Of a stretch of 64,000 nucleotides of DNA, positions 17,262 through 26,400 are shown one piece after another. The notes below the pieces were generated by a model. That model ran no database searches, was not told the origin of the DNA, and was given only the letters and a program-made list of their open reading frames with translations. Source of the DNA: Nereida sp965655635 (GTDB lineage: Bacteria; Pseudomonadota; Alphaproteobacteria; Rhodobacterales; Rhodobacteraceae). The translations under genes and the position numbers were made by a program. The stretch is taken from the NCBI RefSeq assembly GCF_965655635.1, contig NZ_CBFHHE010000010.1, positions 1 to 64,000 on the forward strand, read 5' to 3'. How positions within the stretch are numbered: position 1 is the stretch's first letter; the number at the start of each line of letters is the position of its first letter.

Positions 17262-18554
17262 ATGAGTAACTATGTTGCCACAATCACCGGCACCAACGGA
17301 TCAGACAATATTATCGTATCTGGAAACGGCAATGCCTCCATTTCAGGCGGCGATGGGGATGACTGGATTGAAGGTGGCAACGGAGATGACAGCATTTCTG
17401 GTGATCGTGGTAATGACACTCTCGGTGGCAATAATGGTAACGACAACATCCGCGGTGACGACGGCGATGATAAACTGTGGGGGGATTCAGGAAACGATAC
17501 CCTAAGCGGCGGGCGGGGAAACGATAGTGTTCACGGCGACGAAGGGGATGATCACATATCCCGTGGCGATGGTGACGACAAACTCGATGGCGGTGCAGGC
17601 CACGGCACTATTTCTTCAGGCCAAGGTAATGATGACATCTGGGGGTCAGACGGTGACGACACACTCTCTGGTGGCAGCGATCACGACTACATTACCGGCG
17701 GGCGCGGTGATGACACGCTTTATGGCGGCGACGGCGATGATATTCTGCTCGGCGGGCGCGGCAACGACACAATTTATGGGGGCGGCCAACAAGATACAAT
17801 CGAAGGCGAACCGGGCGATGATCGCATGGTTGCCGGCAACCTTTCCACACATGATGTTTTCATCATTCGCGACGGGCACGGTAATGACCAGATTGATGAC
17901 TTCGATTATACCGAGCCTGATATTATCGCCTTTGATATGGCCGAAATGTCATCGTTTTCGGATGTTCAAAGCAGGCTGAGCCAACGGGGTTCTGACGCAG
18001 TCATCACTTACGACAATGCCGACAGCCTTGTCCGTGTTAATGTTGATGCCAGCACCTTAAGCAGTTCAAATTTCCGTTTCTCCGCCGCCCCGCTTTGTCT
18101 TGCGGCAGATACATTGATCCGCACCCCCAATGGTCCGCGCCCTATTCAAACGCTCACCAAAGGGCAGCTGATCGCGACCCAAGATGCTGGCCCACAACCG
18201 TTGCTGCGGCTTACCTCGGAGAGACTGCGTTTTCACAGCCCCAATGATCCCGCGAAACCCATCCTGATCCGCGCAAATACATTCGGCACCGCACCCAGCA
18301 CAGACCTTATCACATCACCGCAACACCGTATTGTCATCGATGGCGCACTGGTGCCCGCGACCAAACTGACCAAACGCAAAGGCATCAGGGCGATGCGCGG
18401 GCGGCACACTGCACTCTATTACAACCTACTGTTTGAGCGTCATCACATCATCTTTGCCAACGATCTGCCTGTTGAAAGCCTGCTACGTGAAAGCCCAAAT
18501 CACACGGCTCTAACACCAGTTCTGCCGCTTTTGCGCCATGATCCCGCCTGCTGA
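17262..18554 (+). CDS. RTX calcium-binding repeat protein with C-terminal Hint domain
   Basis: A 430-residue protein in two parts. Residues about 20-200 are a near-continuous ladder of GGxGxDxL/I nonapeptides that fold as a calcium-loaded beta-roll and act as a type I secretion signal. From Cys279 (CLAADTLIRTPNG) to about residue 415 it matches the Hint_2 type of Hedgehog/intein fold, with a TSPQHRI histidine block and a late HHIIFANDLPVESL segment. Hint domains begin with the nucleophilic cysteine and can cut or transfer the preceding chain, so release of the RTX part is possible. No secretion ABC transporter lies nearby. The ORF has no classical signal peptide, as expected for type I export. 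Confidence 0.88.
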   Translation: MSNYVATITGTNGSDNIIVSGNGNASISGGDGDDWIEGGNGDDSISGDRGNDTLGGNNGNDNIRGDDGDDKLWGDSGNDTLSGGRGNDSVHGDEGDDHISRGDGDDKLDGGAGHGTISSGQGNDDIWGSDGDDTLSGGSDHDYITGGRGDDTLYGGDGDDILLGGRGNDTIYGGGQQDTIEGEPGDDRMVAGNLSTHDVFIIRDGHGNDQIDDFDYTEPDIIAFDMAEMSSFSDVQSRLSQRGSDAVITYDNADSLVRVNVDASTLSSSNFRFSAAPLCLAADTLIRTPNGPRPIQTLTKGQLIATQDAGPQPLLRLTSERLRFHSPNDPAKPILIRANTFGTAPSTDLITSPQHRIVIDGALVPATKLTKRKGIRAMRGRHTALYYNLLFERHHIIFANDLPVESLLRESPNHTALTPVLPLLRHDPAC

Positions 18555-18646
18555 AACACTAACCAGAACCAAAGGCGTGGCCCCTTCCCCTTTTCTCAAA
18601 GCTGCTCTAAGAGATACCCAACGCCACATAGGGGACTTTTTGAGCC

Positions 18647-20806
18647 ATGACCGAACCCGCACTCACGCCTGATCTGATCGCTGCTCACGGGCTTTCCCCC
18701 GACGAATACGACAGCATTCTTGAGATCATCGGCCGTGTTCCAACGTTCACTGAACTGGGTATCTTTTCGGCTATGTGGAACGAGCACTGCTCGTATAAGT
18801 CCTCCAAAAAATGGCTTCGCACGCTACCCACGACTGGCCCCCAAGTGATCTGCGGCCCCGGTGAGAACGCAGGTGTGGTGGACATTGGCGATGGTCAAGC
18901 CGTTGTTTTCAAAATGGAATCCCACAACCACCCCAGCTATATTGAGCCCTATCAAGGGGCTGCTACTGGTGTAGGTGGTATTTTGCGCGACGTCTTCACA
19001 ATGGGTGCCCGCCCTATTGCTGCGATGAATTCGCTCTCATTTGGTGAGCCAAGCCACCCTAAAACACCGCAACTGGTTAACGGTGTCGTTGCGGGAGTCG
19101 GCGGCTATGGTAATTGTTTTGGTGTTCCAACTGTTGGCGGCGAAGTCCGCTTTCACGCGGCCTACAATGGCAATTGCTTGGTAAATGCGTTTGCCGCAGG
19201 CCTCGCTGATGCAGACAAAATCTTTTACTCGGCCGCTTCGGGCCTTGGCATGCCTGTGGTCTATTTGGGGGCAAAAACAGGCCGCGACGGTGTCGGCGGC
19301 GCAACAATGGCCTCTGCAGAGTTTGACGAAAATATCGAAGAAAAACGCCCCACTGTTCAGGTTGGTGATCCATTCACCGAAAAACGCTTGATGGAAGCGA
19401 CGCTTGAGTTGATGGCAACGGGCGCTGTGATCTCGATCCAGGATATGGGCGCCGCGGGGCTGACCTGCTCTGCTGTGGAAATGGGCGACAAAGGTGGCCT
19501 TGGCATCAAGCTGAACCTTGAAGACGTGCCCGTGCGTGAAGAGCACATGACCGCCTATGAAATGATGCTCTCCGAGAGCCAAGAACGCATGTTGATGGTG
19601 CTCAAACCCGAGCTTGAGGCCGAGGCAAAAGCCGTCTTTGACAAATGGGACCTCGACTTTGCGATCGTCGGCGAAACCATCGCCGAGGACCGTTTCTTGA
19701 TCATTCTCAACGGCGAGATCAAGGCCGATCTGCCGCTTTCCAAGCTGGCATCAACCGCGCCAGAATATGACCGCCCTTGGGAGCCGACACCAGCTGCCGC
19801 CCCCCTCGAAGATGTTCCGCAAATTGATCCGATAGACGGTCTTCGCGCGCTGATCTCAACACCAAACTACGGCGCGAAATCATGGGTATATGAGCAATAC
19901 GACAGCATGGTGATGGGCGACACAGTACGCATTCCCGGCGCGGGCGCTGGCATCGTGCGGGTACATGGCACCGGCAAAATGTTGGCCTTCACATCAGACG
20001 TTACCCCACGCTACGTACGCGCAAACCCTGTTGAGGGCGGCAAACAAGCTGTTGCAGAAGCTTACCGCAACCTGACAGCCGTTGGTGCGACACCGCTAGC
20101 AACGACCGACAACATGAACTTCGGCAACCCCGAAAAACCTAGCATCATGGGCCAATTCGTAGGCGCCATTCAGGGCATCTCTGCAGCTGTTGAGGCGCTG
20201 GATATGCCCATCGTTTCCGGCAACGTTAGCCTTTACAATGAAACCGATGGTGCTGCTATTTTGCCAACACCAACAATTGGCGCCGTTGGCTTGATCCGGG
20301 ACGAAGCAGCACTGATTGCCCGCGACGTGCGCGAAGGCCACGTACTGCTACAAGTAGGCGAAGCCGAGGGTCACTTGGGCCAATCCGCCCTTCTGGCTGA
20401 GGTCTTCAACCGTGAAGACGGTGACGCGCCCGCGGTTGATCTGGCCGCTGAAAAAGCTAATGGTGACTTCATTCGCGCCAACGCCGAATGGATCGATGCC
20501 TGCACAGACATTGCAGACGGCGGCCTCGCGCTCGCCGCGTTTGAAATGGCCGAGACCGCCGGTGTTGGTGTGCTGCTCGACAGTGCAGATACCCCAACCC
20601 TGTTTGGTGAAGATCAGGCCCGCTATTTGATTGCGACCTCATTCGACAAAGCCGAAGCATTAATGATTGCAGCAGGTCAAGCAGGCGTCACCATCGCCAC
20701 AGTGGGCCGTTTTACGGGCGACGCAGTCAAAATGGGCGGATCAGAAGCCCCTCTTGCAGAACTGTCACAGGTCTTCCGCACCAGCTTTGCGGCGTCCGTG
20801 GCCTAA
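18647..20806 (+). CDS. purL: Phosphoribosylformylglycinamidine synthase subunit PurL
   Basis: Catalyses the ATP- and glutamine-dependent conversion of FGAR to FGAM in purine synthesis, working with PurQ and PurS, which are not in this window. The 719-residue length is that of small PurL. N-terminal segments SAMWNEHCSYKSS and ESHNHPS are the expected catalytic and ATP-binding blocks, and GVGGILRDVFTMGARPIA follows. Downstream come bolA and grxD in the same direction, a common order in Rhodobacterales. Confidence 0.97.
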   Translation: MTEPALTPDLIAAHGLSPDEYDSILEIIGRVPTFTELGIFSAMWNEHCSYKSSKKWLRTLPTTGPQVICGPGENAGVVDIGDGQAVVFKMESHNHPSYIEPYQGAATGVGGILRDVFTMGARPIAAMNSLSFGEPSHPKTPQLVNGVVAGVGGYGNCFGVPTVGGEVRFHAAYNGNCLVNAFAAGLADADKIFYSAASGLGMPVVYLGAKTGRDGVGGATMASAEFDENIEEKRPTVQVGDPFTEKRLMEATLELMATGAVISIQDMGAAGLTCSAVEMGDKGGLGIKLNLEDVPVREEHMTAYEMMLSESQERMLMVLKPELEAEAKAVFDKWDLDFAIVGETIAEDRFLIILNGEIKADLPLSKLASTAPEYDRPWEPTPAAAPLEDVPQIDPIDGLRALISTPNYGAKSWVYEQYDSMVMGDTVRIPGAGAGIVRVHGTGKMLAFTSDVTPRYVRANPVEGGKQAVAEAYRNLTAVGATPLATTDNMNFGNPEKPSIMGQFVGAIQGISAAVEALDMPIVSGNVSLYNETDGAAILPTPTIGAVGLIRDEAALIARDVREGHVLLQVGEAEGHLGQSALLAEVFNREDGDAPAVDLAAEKANGDFIRANAEWIDACTDIADGGLALAAFEMAETAGVGVLLDSADTPTLFGEDQARYLIATSFDKAEALMIAAGQAGVTIATVGRFTGDAVKMGGSEAPLAELSQVFRTSFAASVA

Positions 20807-20901
20807 ACCGGCCCATACATAGACATGGTCCTGCGGCTCGACGACTTGCATAGAGCCGCGGGCCTACCTATCTCTTGTTCCAAGCGAAAAGGACCACCAC
20901 C

Positions 20902-21138
20902 ATGCCCATCACAGCGACTGACATTGAAAGCCTGATCCGTGCCGAATTTCCCGAAGCGACAATTACCGTCCAAGGGGATGACGGCCAGCATTTCGCCGCT
21001 GAGGTCGTGGATGCCAGTTTCAAAGGCAAGAACCGCGTCCAACAACAGCGCGCCGTTTACGCAGCCCTGAAAGGCAAAATGGACGGCAGCCACGGTGAAT
21101 TACACGCTCTAGCGCTGACCACTCGGGCACCTGAATAA
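20902..21138 (+). CDS. bolA: BolA family protein
   Basis: A 78-residue BolA-fold protein. The start at 20902 is chosen for the AAAGGA site just before it and the typical MPITATDIESLIRAEFP beginning. The conserved DGQHFAAEVVDASFKGKNRVQQQRAVY-like core (residues about 26-55, with a histidine at about 29) is clear. BolA proteins pair with monothiol glutaredoxins to bind a shared [2Fe-2S] cluster in iron sensing or cluster trafficking. The grxD gene 47 bp downstream fits that partnership. Confidence 0.92.
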   Translation: MPITATDIESLIRAEFPEATITVQGDDGQHFAAEVVDASFKGKNRVQQQRAVYAALKGKMDGSHGELHALALTTRAPE

Positions 21139-21185
21139 ACATTAAGATCACCGCCTAAAGCATTACTTCCGAAAGGTAATTTAAG

Positions 21186-21548
21186 ATGAGCGACGCAAAG
21201 ACACGCATTTCCGAAACCAACGCGGCCAATGATGTTGTGCTCTACATGAAAGGCACCAAAGAGATGCCGCAATGTGGGTTCTCATCGCGGGTTGCAGGTG
21301 TGCTGAACTTCATGGGCGTTGAATACGCTGATGTGAATGTGCTGGCTGATGAAGACATTCGCCAAGGCATCAAAGACTTCAGCGACTGGCCAACAATCCC
21401 CCAGCTTTACGTCAAAGGCGAGTTTGTTGGTGGCTGCGATATCATTACAGAAATGACCCTATCAGGTGAGCTGGATACGCTTTTCGCAGAAAACGCTGTG
21501 ACGTTTGACAAAGAAAAAGCAGAGCAAATTCGCGAAGCAAACGCGTAA
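21186..21548 (+). CDS. grxD: Monothiol glutaredoxin Grx4 type
   Basis: A 120-residue glutaredoxin with the CGFS active site at residues 30-33 (MPQCGFSSRV), the TVP-equivalent loop WPTIPQLYVKGEFVGGCDI and no second active-site cysteine. CGFS glutaredoxins carry [2Fe-2S] clusters and pass them on, rather than reduce disulfides. It follows bolA directly, matching the known BolA-Grx4 heterodimer. A bidirectional terminator closes the operon. Confidence 0.95.
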   Translation: MSDAKTRISETNAANDVVLYMKGTKEMPQCGFSSRVAGVLNFMGVEYADVNVLADEDIRQGIKDFSDWPTIPQLYVKGEFVGGCDIITEMTLSGELDTLFAENAVTFDKEKAEQIREANA

Positions 21549-21591
21549 GTATGTGATTTTGCCACGCGCCAAACGCTGGCGCTGAAACAAT

Positions 21592-21628
21592 AAAGCCCGC
21601 TGCGAATATCCCTCGCGGCGGGCTTTGT
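21592..21628. terminator. Bidirectional terminator between grxD and zapA
   Basis: A 9-bp perfect stem AAAGCCCGC/GCGGGCTTT with a further inner TGCGA/TCGCG pairing. A and T tracts on both sides suit termination of the convergent grxD and zapA transcripts. Confidence 0.8.
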
Positions 21629-21651
21629 TCATAATAGCGGGTGCAAAAGAC

Positions 21652-22047
21652 CTAGCCTGCCGCACGTTCCTCGGCTTTTTGGGCAAGGCTCTCAGCACGG
21701 GCCGCAAGCTCTTGCAGGGTGTCTGTGATGGATGGCGGGACAACCGCGACCTCAATCCGCTCGGGCTCAGGCGCCGGCCGGCCCTTCAGCTCAGCTAATT
21801 CTGCTTCCAACTCCGCGATTTTGGCATCTTGGGTTTTGGTCTTATCCTCAAGGGCTGCGGTTTTATCCGCCAACATCAGGCCAGCCATCAAAAGCATCCG
21901 CGCCTCAGGCAACCGTCCGATCTGTTCGATCAATACGTTCGCCTCAACGTCTAGCATGCCAGCTGCCGCCAACAGATAGCTTTCTTCGCCAACCTGACAG
22001 GCCACTTCAAACGTGCGGCCACCAACGGTGATATCAACAGTAGCCAT
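21652..22047 (-). CDS. zapA: Cell division protein ZapA
   Basis: A 131-residue FtsZ-associated protein. The N-terminal globular head (MATVDITVGGRTFEVACQ) and the AANVLIEQI-like helix are those of ZapA; a long coiled coil follows (KTAALEDKTKTQDAKIAELEAELAELK in outline). ZapA crosslinks FtsZ filaments at midcell. Its start overlaps the stop of the upstream coiled-coil gene by one base (TAATG), so the two are translationally coupled. Confidence 0.9.
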   Translation of the reverse strand: MATVDITVGGRTFEVACQVGEESYLLAAAGMLDVEANVLIEQIGRLPEARMLLMAGLMLADKTAALEDKTKTQDAKIAELEAELAELKGRPAPEPERIEVAVVPPSITDTLQELAARAESLAQKAEERAAG

Positions 22048-22583
22048 TATGCTGTCTCCTCAATGATCGGGCGCAGATTGGTCAAAATCATATCCAATTC
22101 CGCACGGTCAGCTGCACGCGCCGCACGCAGCGCTGTTAACTCGGCCTCGGCGGATTGGTTGATCAGTTCTGCATCAGCCAGCCCCTGCTCATTGGCGGCC
22201 CGCAATGCAATGTTATTGTCACGCAATTGCTGGTTCGCCGCTTGCAGCGCTTGCACATCCGCACTGAGCCGCGCCACATCTGCGGTCATGTCCGGATGGG
22301 TATCCTGAGGTACCGGTTCGGCTTGCGCCGCCTCAAGTTGGGCAACGTGTGCAGACAGCTGCGTATTTTGCACTTGCGCAGCATCTAGTGCAGATTGAAG
22401 TGCGGCAACCTGCGCTTCTGCATCGCGGGCTTGGGCAATCGCGTTATCAAGTGCCGCTTGATCAATGGCGGCCTCGGCTGCAGGCTCAAGTTGAGGCTGC
22501 ATTTGCGTACCACTTTCAATCGCGCGATCAATACGTTCAAGGGCCGCTTTTAGGCGCCGGTCAAGATCTTCGATGTCGCTCAT
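22047..22583 (-). CDS. Coiled-coil protein of unknown function upstream of zapA
   Basis: A 178-residue protein, almost entirely heptad-rich and alanine/glutamine-rich, with no signal peptide or membrane helix. I do not recognise a named domain. The TAATG junction with zapA means one transcript and coupled translation, so a role in the division ring is a reasonable inference, perhaps functionally like ZapB of enterobacteria. It is much longer than ZapB (about 80 residues), so homology is not claimed. Confidence 0.75.
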   Translation of the reverse strand: MSDIEDLDRRLKAALERIDRAIESGTQMQPQLEPAAEAAIDQAALDNAIAQARDAEAQVAALQSALDAAQVQNTQLSAHVAQLEAAQAEPVPQDTHPDMTADVARLSADVQALQAANQQLRDNNIALRAANEQGLADAELINQSAEAELTALRAARAADRAELDMILTNLRPIIEETA

Positions 22584-22759
22584 CTGCTCGCATCCTTGTT
22601 TTTCTTATCGCCTCAATATCTTTGCTAAGATCACCGAAATTGCAAGCAATTCGCCAGTTTTTGCGCCCAATGCGGGCCTGCACGCTTGATATTCACCCCT
22701 CTGCGGCCTATCGGGAACGGAAATGCCACTATCAACGCCACTTCAAAGGAATTCACCCA

Positions 22760-24799
22760 GTGCCTGATACAAGCTTTGAGCCCATCGACATTGCAACGCT
22801 CGCCAGCGCGAACCCTGACCACTGGAAGAAAGCCGCCGCGATCCGCGCGCTTGCTTTGGACGGTGTTGCAGCAGCGAATTCCGGTCACACAGGCATGCCC
22901 ATTGGCATGGCAGATGTGGCAACTGTGCTTTTTGAAAAGCACCTAAAGTTTGACGCAAAGAACCCTGATTGGCCGGATCGTGACCGCTTCATTCTGTCGG
23001 CGGGCCACGGTTCAATGCTGGTCTATGCGCTGTTGCACCTGACAGGCTACGAGGACATGACCCTTGAGCAGGTAAAAAACTTCCGCCAGTGGGGCGCAAT
23101 CACCGCAGGTCACCCTGAGTTCGGTCACGCCAAAGGCGTTGAGACAACCACCGGCCCGCTTGGCCAAGGTATCGCAAACTCTGTCGGTTTCGCCATGGCG
23201 GAAGAAAGCCTGCGCGCGCATTACGGTAAGAAAGTCGTGGATCACCACACCTATGTTATCGCCGGTGACGGGTGCTTGATGGAAGGTATCAGCCAAGAGG
23301 CTATCGCCCTTGCTGGCCGCCAAGAGCTAAGCAGATTGATCGTGTTTTGGGACAACAACAACATCACCATCGATGGCACCGTTGAGTTGTCAGACCGCAC
23401 AGATCAGGTGATGCGCTTCAAATCTGCCGGCTGGCACGTCCAAGATATCGACGGCCATGACGCAGCTGCCATTGATGCGGCTATTGTTGCGGCTAAGAAA
23501 TCTGGCAAGCCCTCTATGATTGCCTGCAAAACCCACATCGCGTTGGGCCACGCTGCACAAGACACGTCCAAAGGACACGGCGCGCTTACGGACGCCGCTA
23601 CAATGGCAGAAGCCAAAGCACGCTATGGCTGGACCACAGGTCCGTTCGAAGTGCCCGCAGATATCAAATCCGCATGGGAAGCCATCGGCAGCCGCGGCAA
23701 CGCGGACTTCACCTCGTGGCAAGAGCGTTTCGTAACCCTTTCAGGCAGCAAGCAAGCCGAATTCAACCGCGCTTTTGCTGGTGACGCCCCCAAGAAACTA
23801 TCTGCCACGATCAAGGCGCTGAAAAAGACTATCAGCGAAACAGCCCCAAGTGTTGCGACACGTAAATCGTCCGAGATGGTTCTGGCTGCGGTCAACCCGA
23901 TCTGCAGCGAGACAATCGGCGGCTCAGCTGATTTGACTGGCTCAAACAACACAAAGACTGCCGATCTGGGAGTATTTGATACGGACAACCGCAAAGGCCG
24001 CTACGTGTATTACGGTATCCGCGAGCACGGCATGGCTGCGGCAATGAACGGCATGGCGCTACACGGTGGCATCCGCCCCTACGGCGGGACATTCATGTGC
24101 TTCACCGATTATGCGCGCCCCTCTATGCGCTTGTCTGCCTTGATGGGAATTCCGGTGACATACGTCATGACCCACGACAGCATCGGCTTGGGTGAAGACG
24201 GTCCAACACACCAACCGGTTGAGCATCTGGCCATGTTGCGCGCAACGCCAAACATGCACGTGTTCCGCCCATGCGACACAGTTGAAACCGCCGAAGCGTG
24301 GGAACTTGCGTTGAGCAGCAAAAAGACACCGGCGACCTTGTCGTTGACCCGTCAGAATTTGCCAACCCTGCGCACCGAACACAAAACCAAAAACCTTACA
24401 TCCCAAGGGGCGTATGTTTTGGCTGATGCAGAGGGCAAGCGCCAAGTTATCTTGATGGCCACAGGTTCAGAAGTTGAGATCGCCATGGCAGCGCGGGATA
24501 TTTTGCAAGCCGATGGCATCGGCACACGCGTTGTTTCCATGCCCTGCTTGGAGCTTTTCGCAGCCCAAGAGGAAAGCTACCGCAAGCGTGTACTGCCCGG
24601 TGGTCCGGTTCGCGTTGCCGTAGAGGCAGGCGTACAATTCGGTTGGGATCAATGGCTGAGCGGTGAGCGCGGCAAAGCAGCAAAAGCTGGCTTTGTGGGT
24701 ATGGAAGGCTTCGGCGCCTCGGCCCCTGCGGAAGTGCTTTACGAAAAGTTCGGCATCACAGCACAGGCCGTGGCCGACAAAGCAAAATCACTTCTTTGA
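22760..24799 (+). CDS. tkt: Transketolase
   Basis: Transfers two-carbon units in the non-oxidative pentose phosphate and Calvin cycles using thiamine diphosphate. The frame is open far upstream, but the GTG at 22760 is preferred: an AAAGGA site lies nine bases before it and the product then begins PDTSFEPIDIATLA at the normal place for the family (679 residues). The TPP motif GDGCLMEGIS through NNNITIDG, the HGSMLVYALLHLTG block and the pyrimidine-domain DSIGLGEDGPTHQP segment are all present. It is divergent from the zapA pair and followed by the two gap genes. Confidence 0.95.
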   Translation: MPDTSFEPIDIATLASANPDHWKKAAAIRALALDGVAAANSGHTGMPIGMADVATVLFEKHLKFDAKNPDWPDRDRFILSAGHGSMLVYALLHLTGYEDMTLEQVKNFRQWGAITAGHPEFGHAKGVETTTGPLGQGIANSVGFAMAEESLRAHYGKKVVDHHTYVIAGDGCLMEGISQEAIALAGRQELSRLIVFWDNNNITIDGTVELSDRTDQVMRFKSAGWHVQDIDGHDAAAIDAAIVAAKKSGKPSMIACKTHIALGHAAQDTSKGHGALTDAATMAEAKARYGWTTGPFEVPADIKSAWEAIGSRGNADFTSWQERFVTLSGSKQAEFNRAFAGDAPKKLSATIKALKKTISETAPSVATRKSSEMVLAAVNPICSETIGGSADLTGSNNTKTADLGVFDTDNRKGRYVYYGIREHGMAAAMNGMALHGGIRPYGGTFMCFTDYARPSMRLSALMGIPVTYVMTHDSIGLGEDGPTHQPVEHLAMLRATPNMHVFRPCDTVETAEAWELALSSKKTPATLSLTRQNLPTLRTEHKTKNLTSQGAYVLADAEGKRQVILMATGSEVEIAMAARDILQADGIGTRVVSMPCLELFAAQEESYRKRVLPGGPVRVAVEAGVQFGWDQWLSGERGKAAKAGFVGMEGFGASAPAEVLYEKFGITAQAVADKAKSLL

Positions 24800-24852
24800 T
24801 CGCATGACGATAAGCGCGGCATGTCTTGCGCTTTCGATCACACAACACACCG

Positions 24853-24880
24853 CGGCGGCCTCATCACGGGGTCGCCGTTT
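24853..24880 (+). terminator. Likely terminator after tkt
   Basis: An 8-bp stem CGGCGGCC/GGTCGCCG (one G-T pair) followed by TTTGTG, 54 bp after the tkt stop. The T tract is short, so efficiency is uncertain. Confidence 0.5.
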
Positions 24881-24963
24881 GTGATTCTATCGAACGGCGT
24901 AAATCGTATACAAATGCATACAAAACCTACTGCCGCCGTGCTTAACTTCACACACCACCGCAT

Positions 24964-25023
24964 CCGTTAGCGCGACCCGTTAGCGCGAACAGACACCGCC
25001 AAGCCACCTTTATCGCTAACATG
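24964..25023. promoter_or_regulatory. Three LacI-family-type operator sites upstream of gap1
   Basis: The 311-bp gap between tkt and gap1 holds a 12-bp direct repeat CCGTTAGCGCGA (24964-24975 and 24977-24988, period 13). Each copy is part of an imperfect CpG-centred palindrome (GTTAGCGCGACC, GTTAGCGCGAAC). A third site, TTATCGCTAACA, is at 25010-25021. These resemble LacI-family operators such as GTTAGCGCTAAC. No ORF or RNA gene is visible in the rest of the gap. Confidence 0.55.
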
Positions 25024-25110
25024 TTGATGCAAAACGCCTTTTGTCTTGGCCCCTGCCCCCAGACCCCCTAAGCCCATGGTAAGACGAGCCACTAACCAAA
25101 GGATCGGGTC

Positions 25111-26115
25111 ATGACAGTTAAAGTAGGCATTAACGGGTTTGGACGTATCGGACGGTGCACCTTAGCGGCCATCCACGAGATGGGCCGTAACGATGTGCAG
25201 GTCGTAAAGATCAACGCCACTGGCCCGATTGAGACAAACGCCCACTTGCTTCGTTATGACAGCGTTCACGGACGCTATAACGGCACGATCACTACTGACG
25301 CCAATTCTATTGATCTGGGCCGCGGTCCGATTGACGTTCAAAGCACCTACAACCCGGAAGAGCTGGACTGGAGCGGCGTTGACGTCTTGATGGAATGCAC
25401 AGGCAAATTCAACGACGGCCATAAATCCGCGATCCATCTTGAGCGCGGCGCCAAGAAAGTGCTGCTGTCCGCCCCTGGCAAACATGTAGATCGCACCATC
25501 GTCTACGGTGTGAACCACCGCGATCTAAAAGCGGACGAGCGGATGATTTCAAACGGGTCATGCACTACCAACTGCCTCGCCCCGTTGGCCAAAGTGCTGA
25601 ATGACACTGTTGGGATTGAGCGCGGCATGATGACGACCATTCACAGCTACACAGGCGATCAACCAACTCTAGATCGCCGCCACAAAGACCTTTACCGCGC
25701 CCGCGCAGCGGCCATGGCAATGATCCCAACATCCACAGGTGCCGCCAAAGCATTGGGCGAAGTGCTGCCCGAGCTTGCCGGTAAATTAGACGGCACAGCG
25801 ATGCGCGTTCCCACACCAAACGTATCAGCTGTTGATCTGACGTTTGAGGCGGGCCGCGACGTTACCGAACAAGAGATCAACGACATTATGGCCGACGCCG
25901 CAGCCGGACAAATGAGCGCCGTTCTGGCCTATGATGCGGAGCAAAAAGTCTCGATCGACTTTAACCACACGCCCCACTCATGCATTTTTGCGCCTGACCA
26001 AACCAAAGTTGTGCGTGGCCGCACTGTGCGCGTTCTGGCATGGTACGATAACGAATGGGCGTTCTCCGTGCGTATGGCCGATGTGGCAGGCATGATGGGA
26101 CGCTTGGTTCACTAA
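25111..26115 (+). CDS. gap: Type I glyceraldehyde-3-phosphate dehydrogenase, copy 1 (GapB-like cofactor site)
   Basis: Oxidises or reduces between glyceraldehyde-3-phosphate and 1,3-bisphosphoglycerate. The 334-residue protein has the N-terminal Rossmann motif INGFGRIGR, catalytic cysteine in NGSCTTNCL and the histidine in TTIHSYTGDQ. At the end of the second beta strand it reads INATGP (Ala36), where copy 2 reads INDLGP (Asp36). That aspartate normally pairs with the adenosine ribose of NAD; its replacement by alanine is also seen in Bacillus GapB, which prefers NADP. I infer a gluconeogenic or NADP-using role. The LacI-type operators upstream suggest carbon-source control. Confidence 0.93.
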   Translation: MTVKVGINGFGRIGRCTLAAIHEMGRNDVQVVKINATGPIETNAHLLRYDSVHGRYNGTITTDANSIDLGRGPIDVQSTYNPEELDWSGVDVLMECTGKFNDGHKSAIHLERGAKKVLLSAPGKHVDRTIVYGVNHRDLKADERMISNGSCTTNCLAPLAKVLNDTVGIERGMMTTIHSYTGDQPTLDRRHKDLYRARAAAMAMIPTSTGAAKALGEVLPELAGKLDGTAMRVPTPNVSAVDLTFEAGRDVTEQEINDIMADAAAGQMSAVLAYDAEQKVSIDFNHTPHSCIFAPDQTKVVRGRTVRVLAWYDNEWAFSVRMADVAGMMGRLVH

Positions 26116-26197
26116 CCAGCGCCTCGGCCTTTTCCGCTTTTTTATAGCATGCCGGAGCGCCTGAATAATTAGGCGGCCGGCACGTGGCAAACGACAA

Positions 26198-26341
26198 ATG
26201 ACCAACAGGCTGGCGATACTTCTTGGTGCTGTGATCATCGGCGCCATCACATGGGACATCTTGCGTAACGATACTGCCGTCACCGTGTTTATGGCGCAAA
26301 AAGGGATCGAGCTTATCGAATACCTCGCTTTTTGGCGCTAA
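26198..26341 (+). CDS. Small single-span membrane protein between the gap genes
   Basis: An ATG-started frame of 47 residues: MTNRLAILLGAVIIGAITWD, then a short polar region with ILRNDTAVTVF and a terminal IELIEYLAFWR. It has one clear N-terminal membrane segment (about residues 5-18). It lies 82 bp after gap1 and 103 bp before gap2 on the same strand. I recognise no family. The regular composition and the placement between two genes suggest a real gene. No function can be given. Confidence 0.6.
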   Translation: MTNRLAILLGAVIIGAITWDILRNDTAVTVFMAQKGIELIEYLAFWR

Positions 26342-26400
26342 TCTTTGCTCACAATTCATCACAAACGGGGTTCAGCCTTGACCTTTGGTCTCAACTCGTT

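Noticed and set aside
17300..17820. Regular DNA repeats that could suggest a CRISPR or minisatellite
   Set aside because: The periodicity is 27 bp and in frame, from RTX nonapeptides; no constant spacer/repeat structure.
22349..22759. N-terminal extension of transketolase
   Set aside because: The extension lies antisense to the coiled-coil gene and is unlike the family; a GTG with AAAGGA at 22760 fits better.
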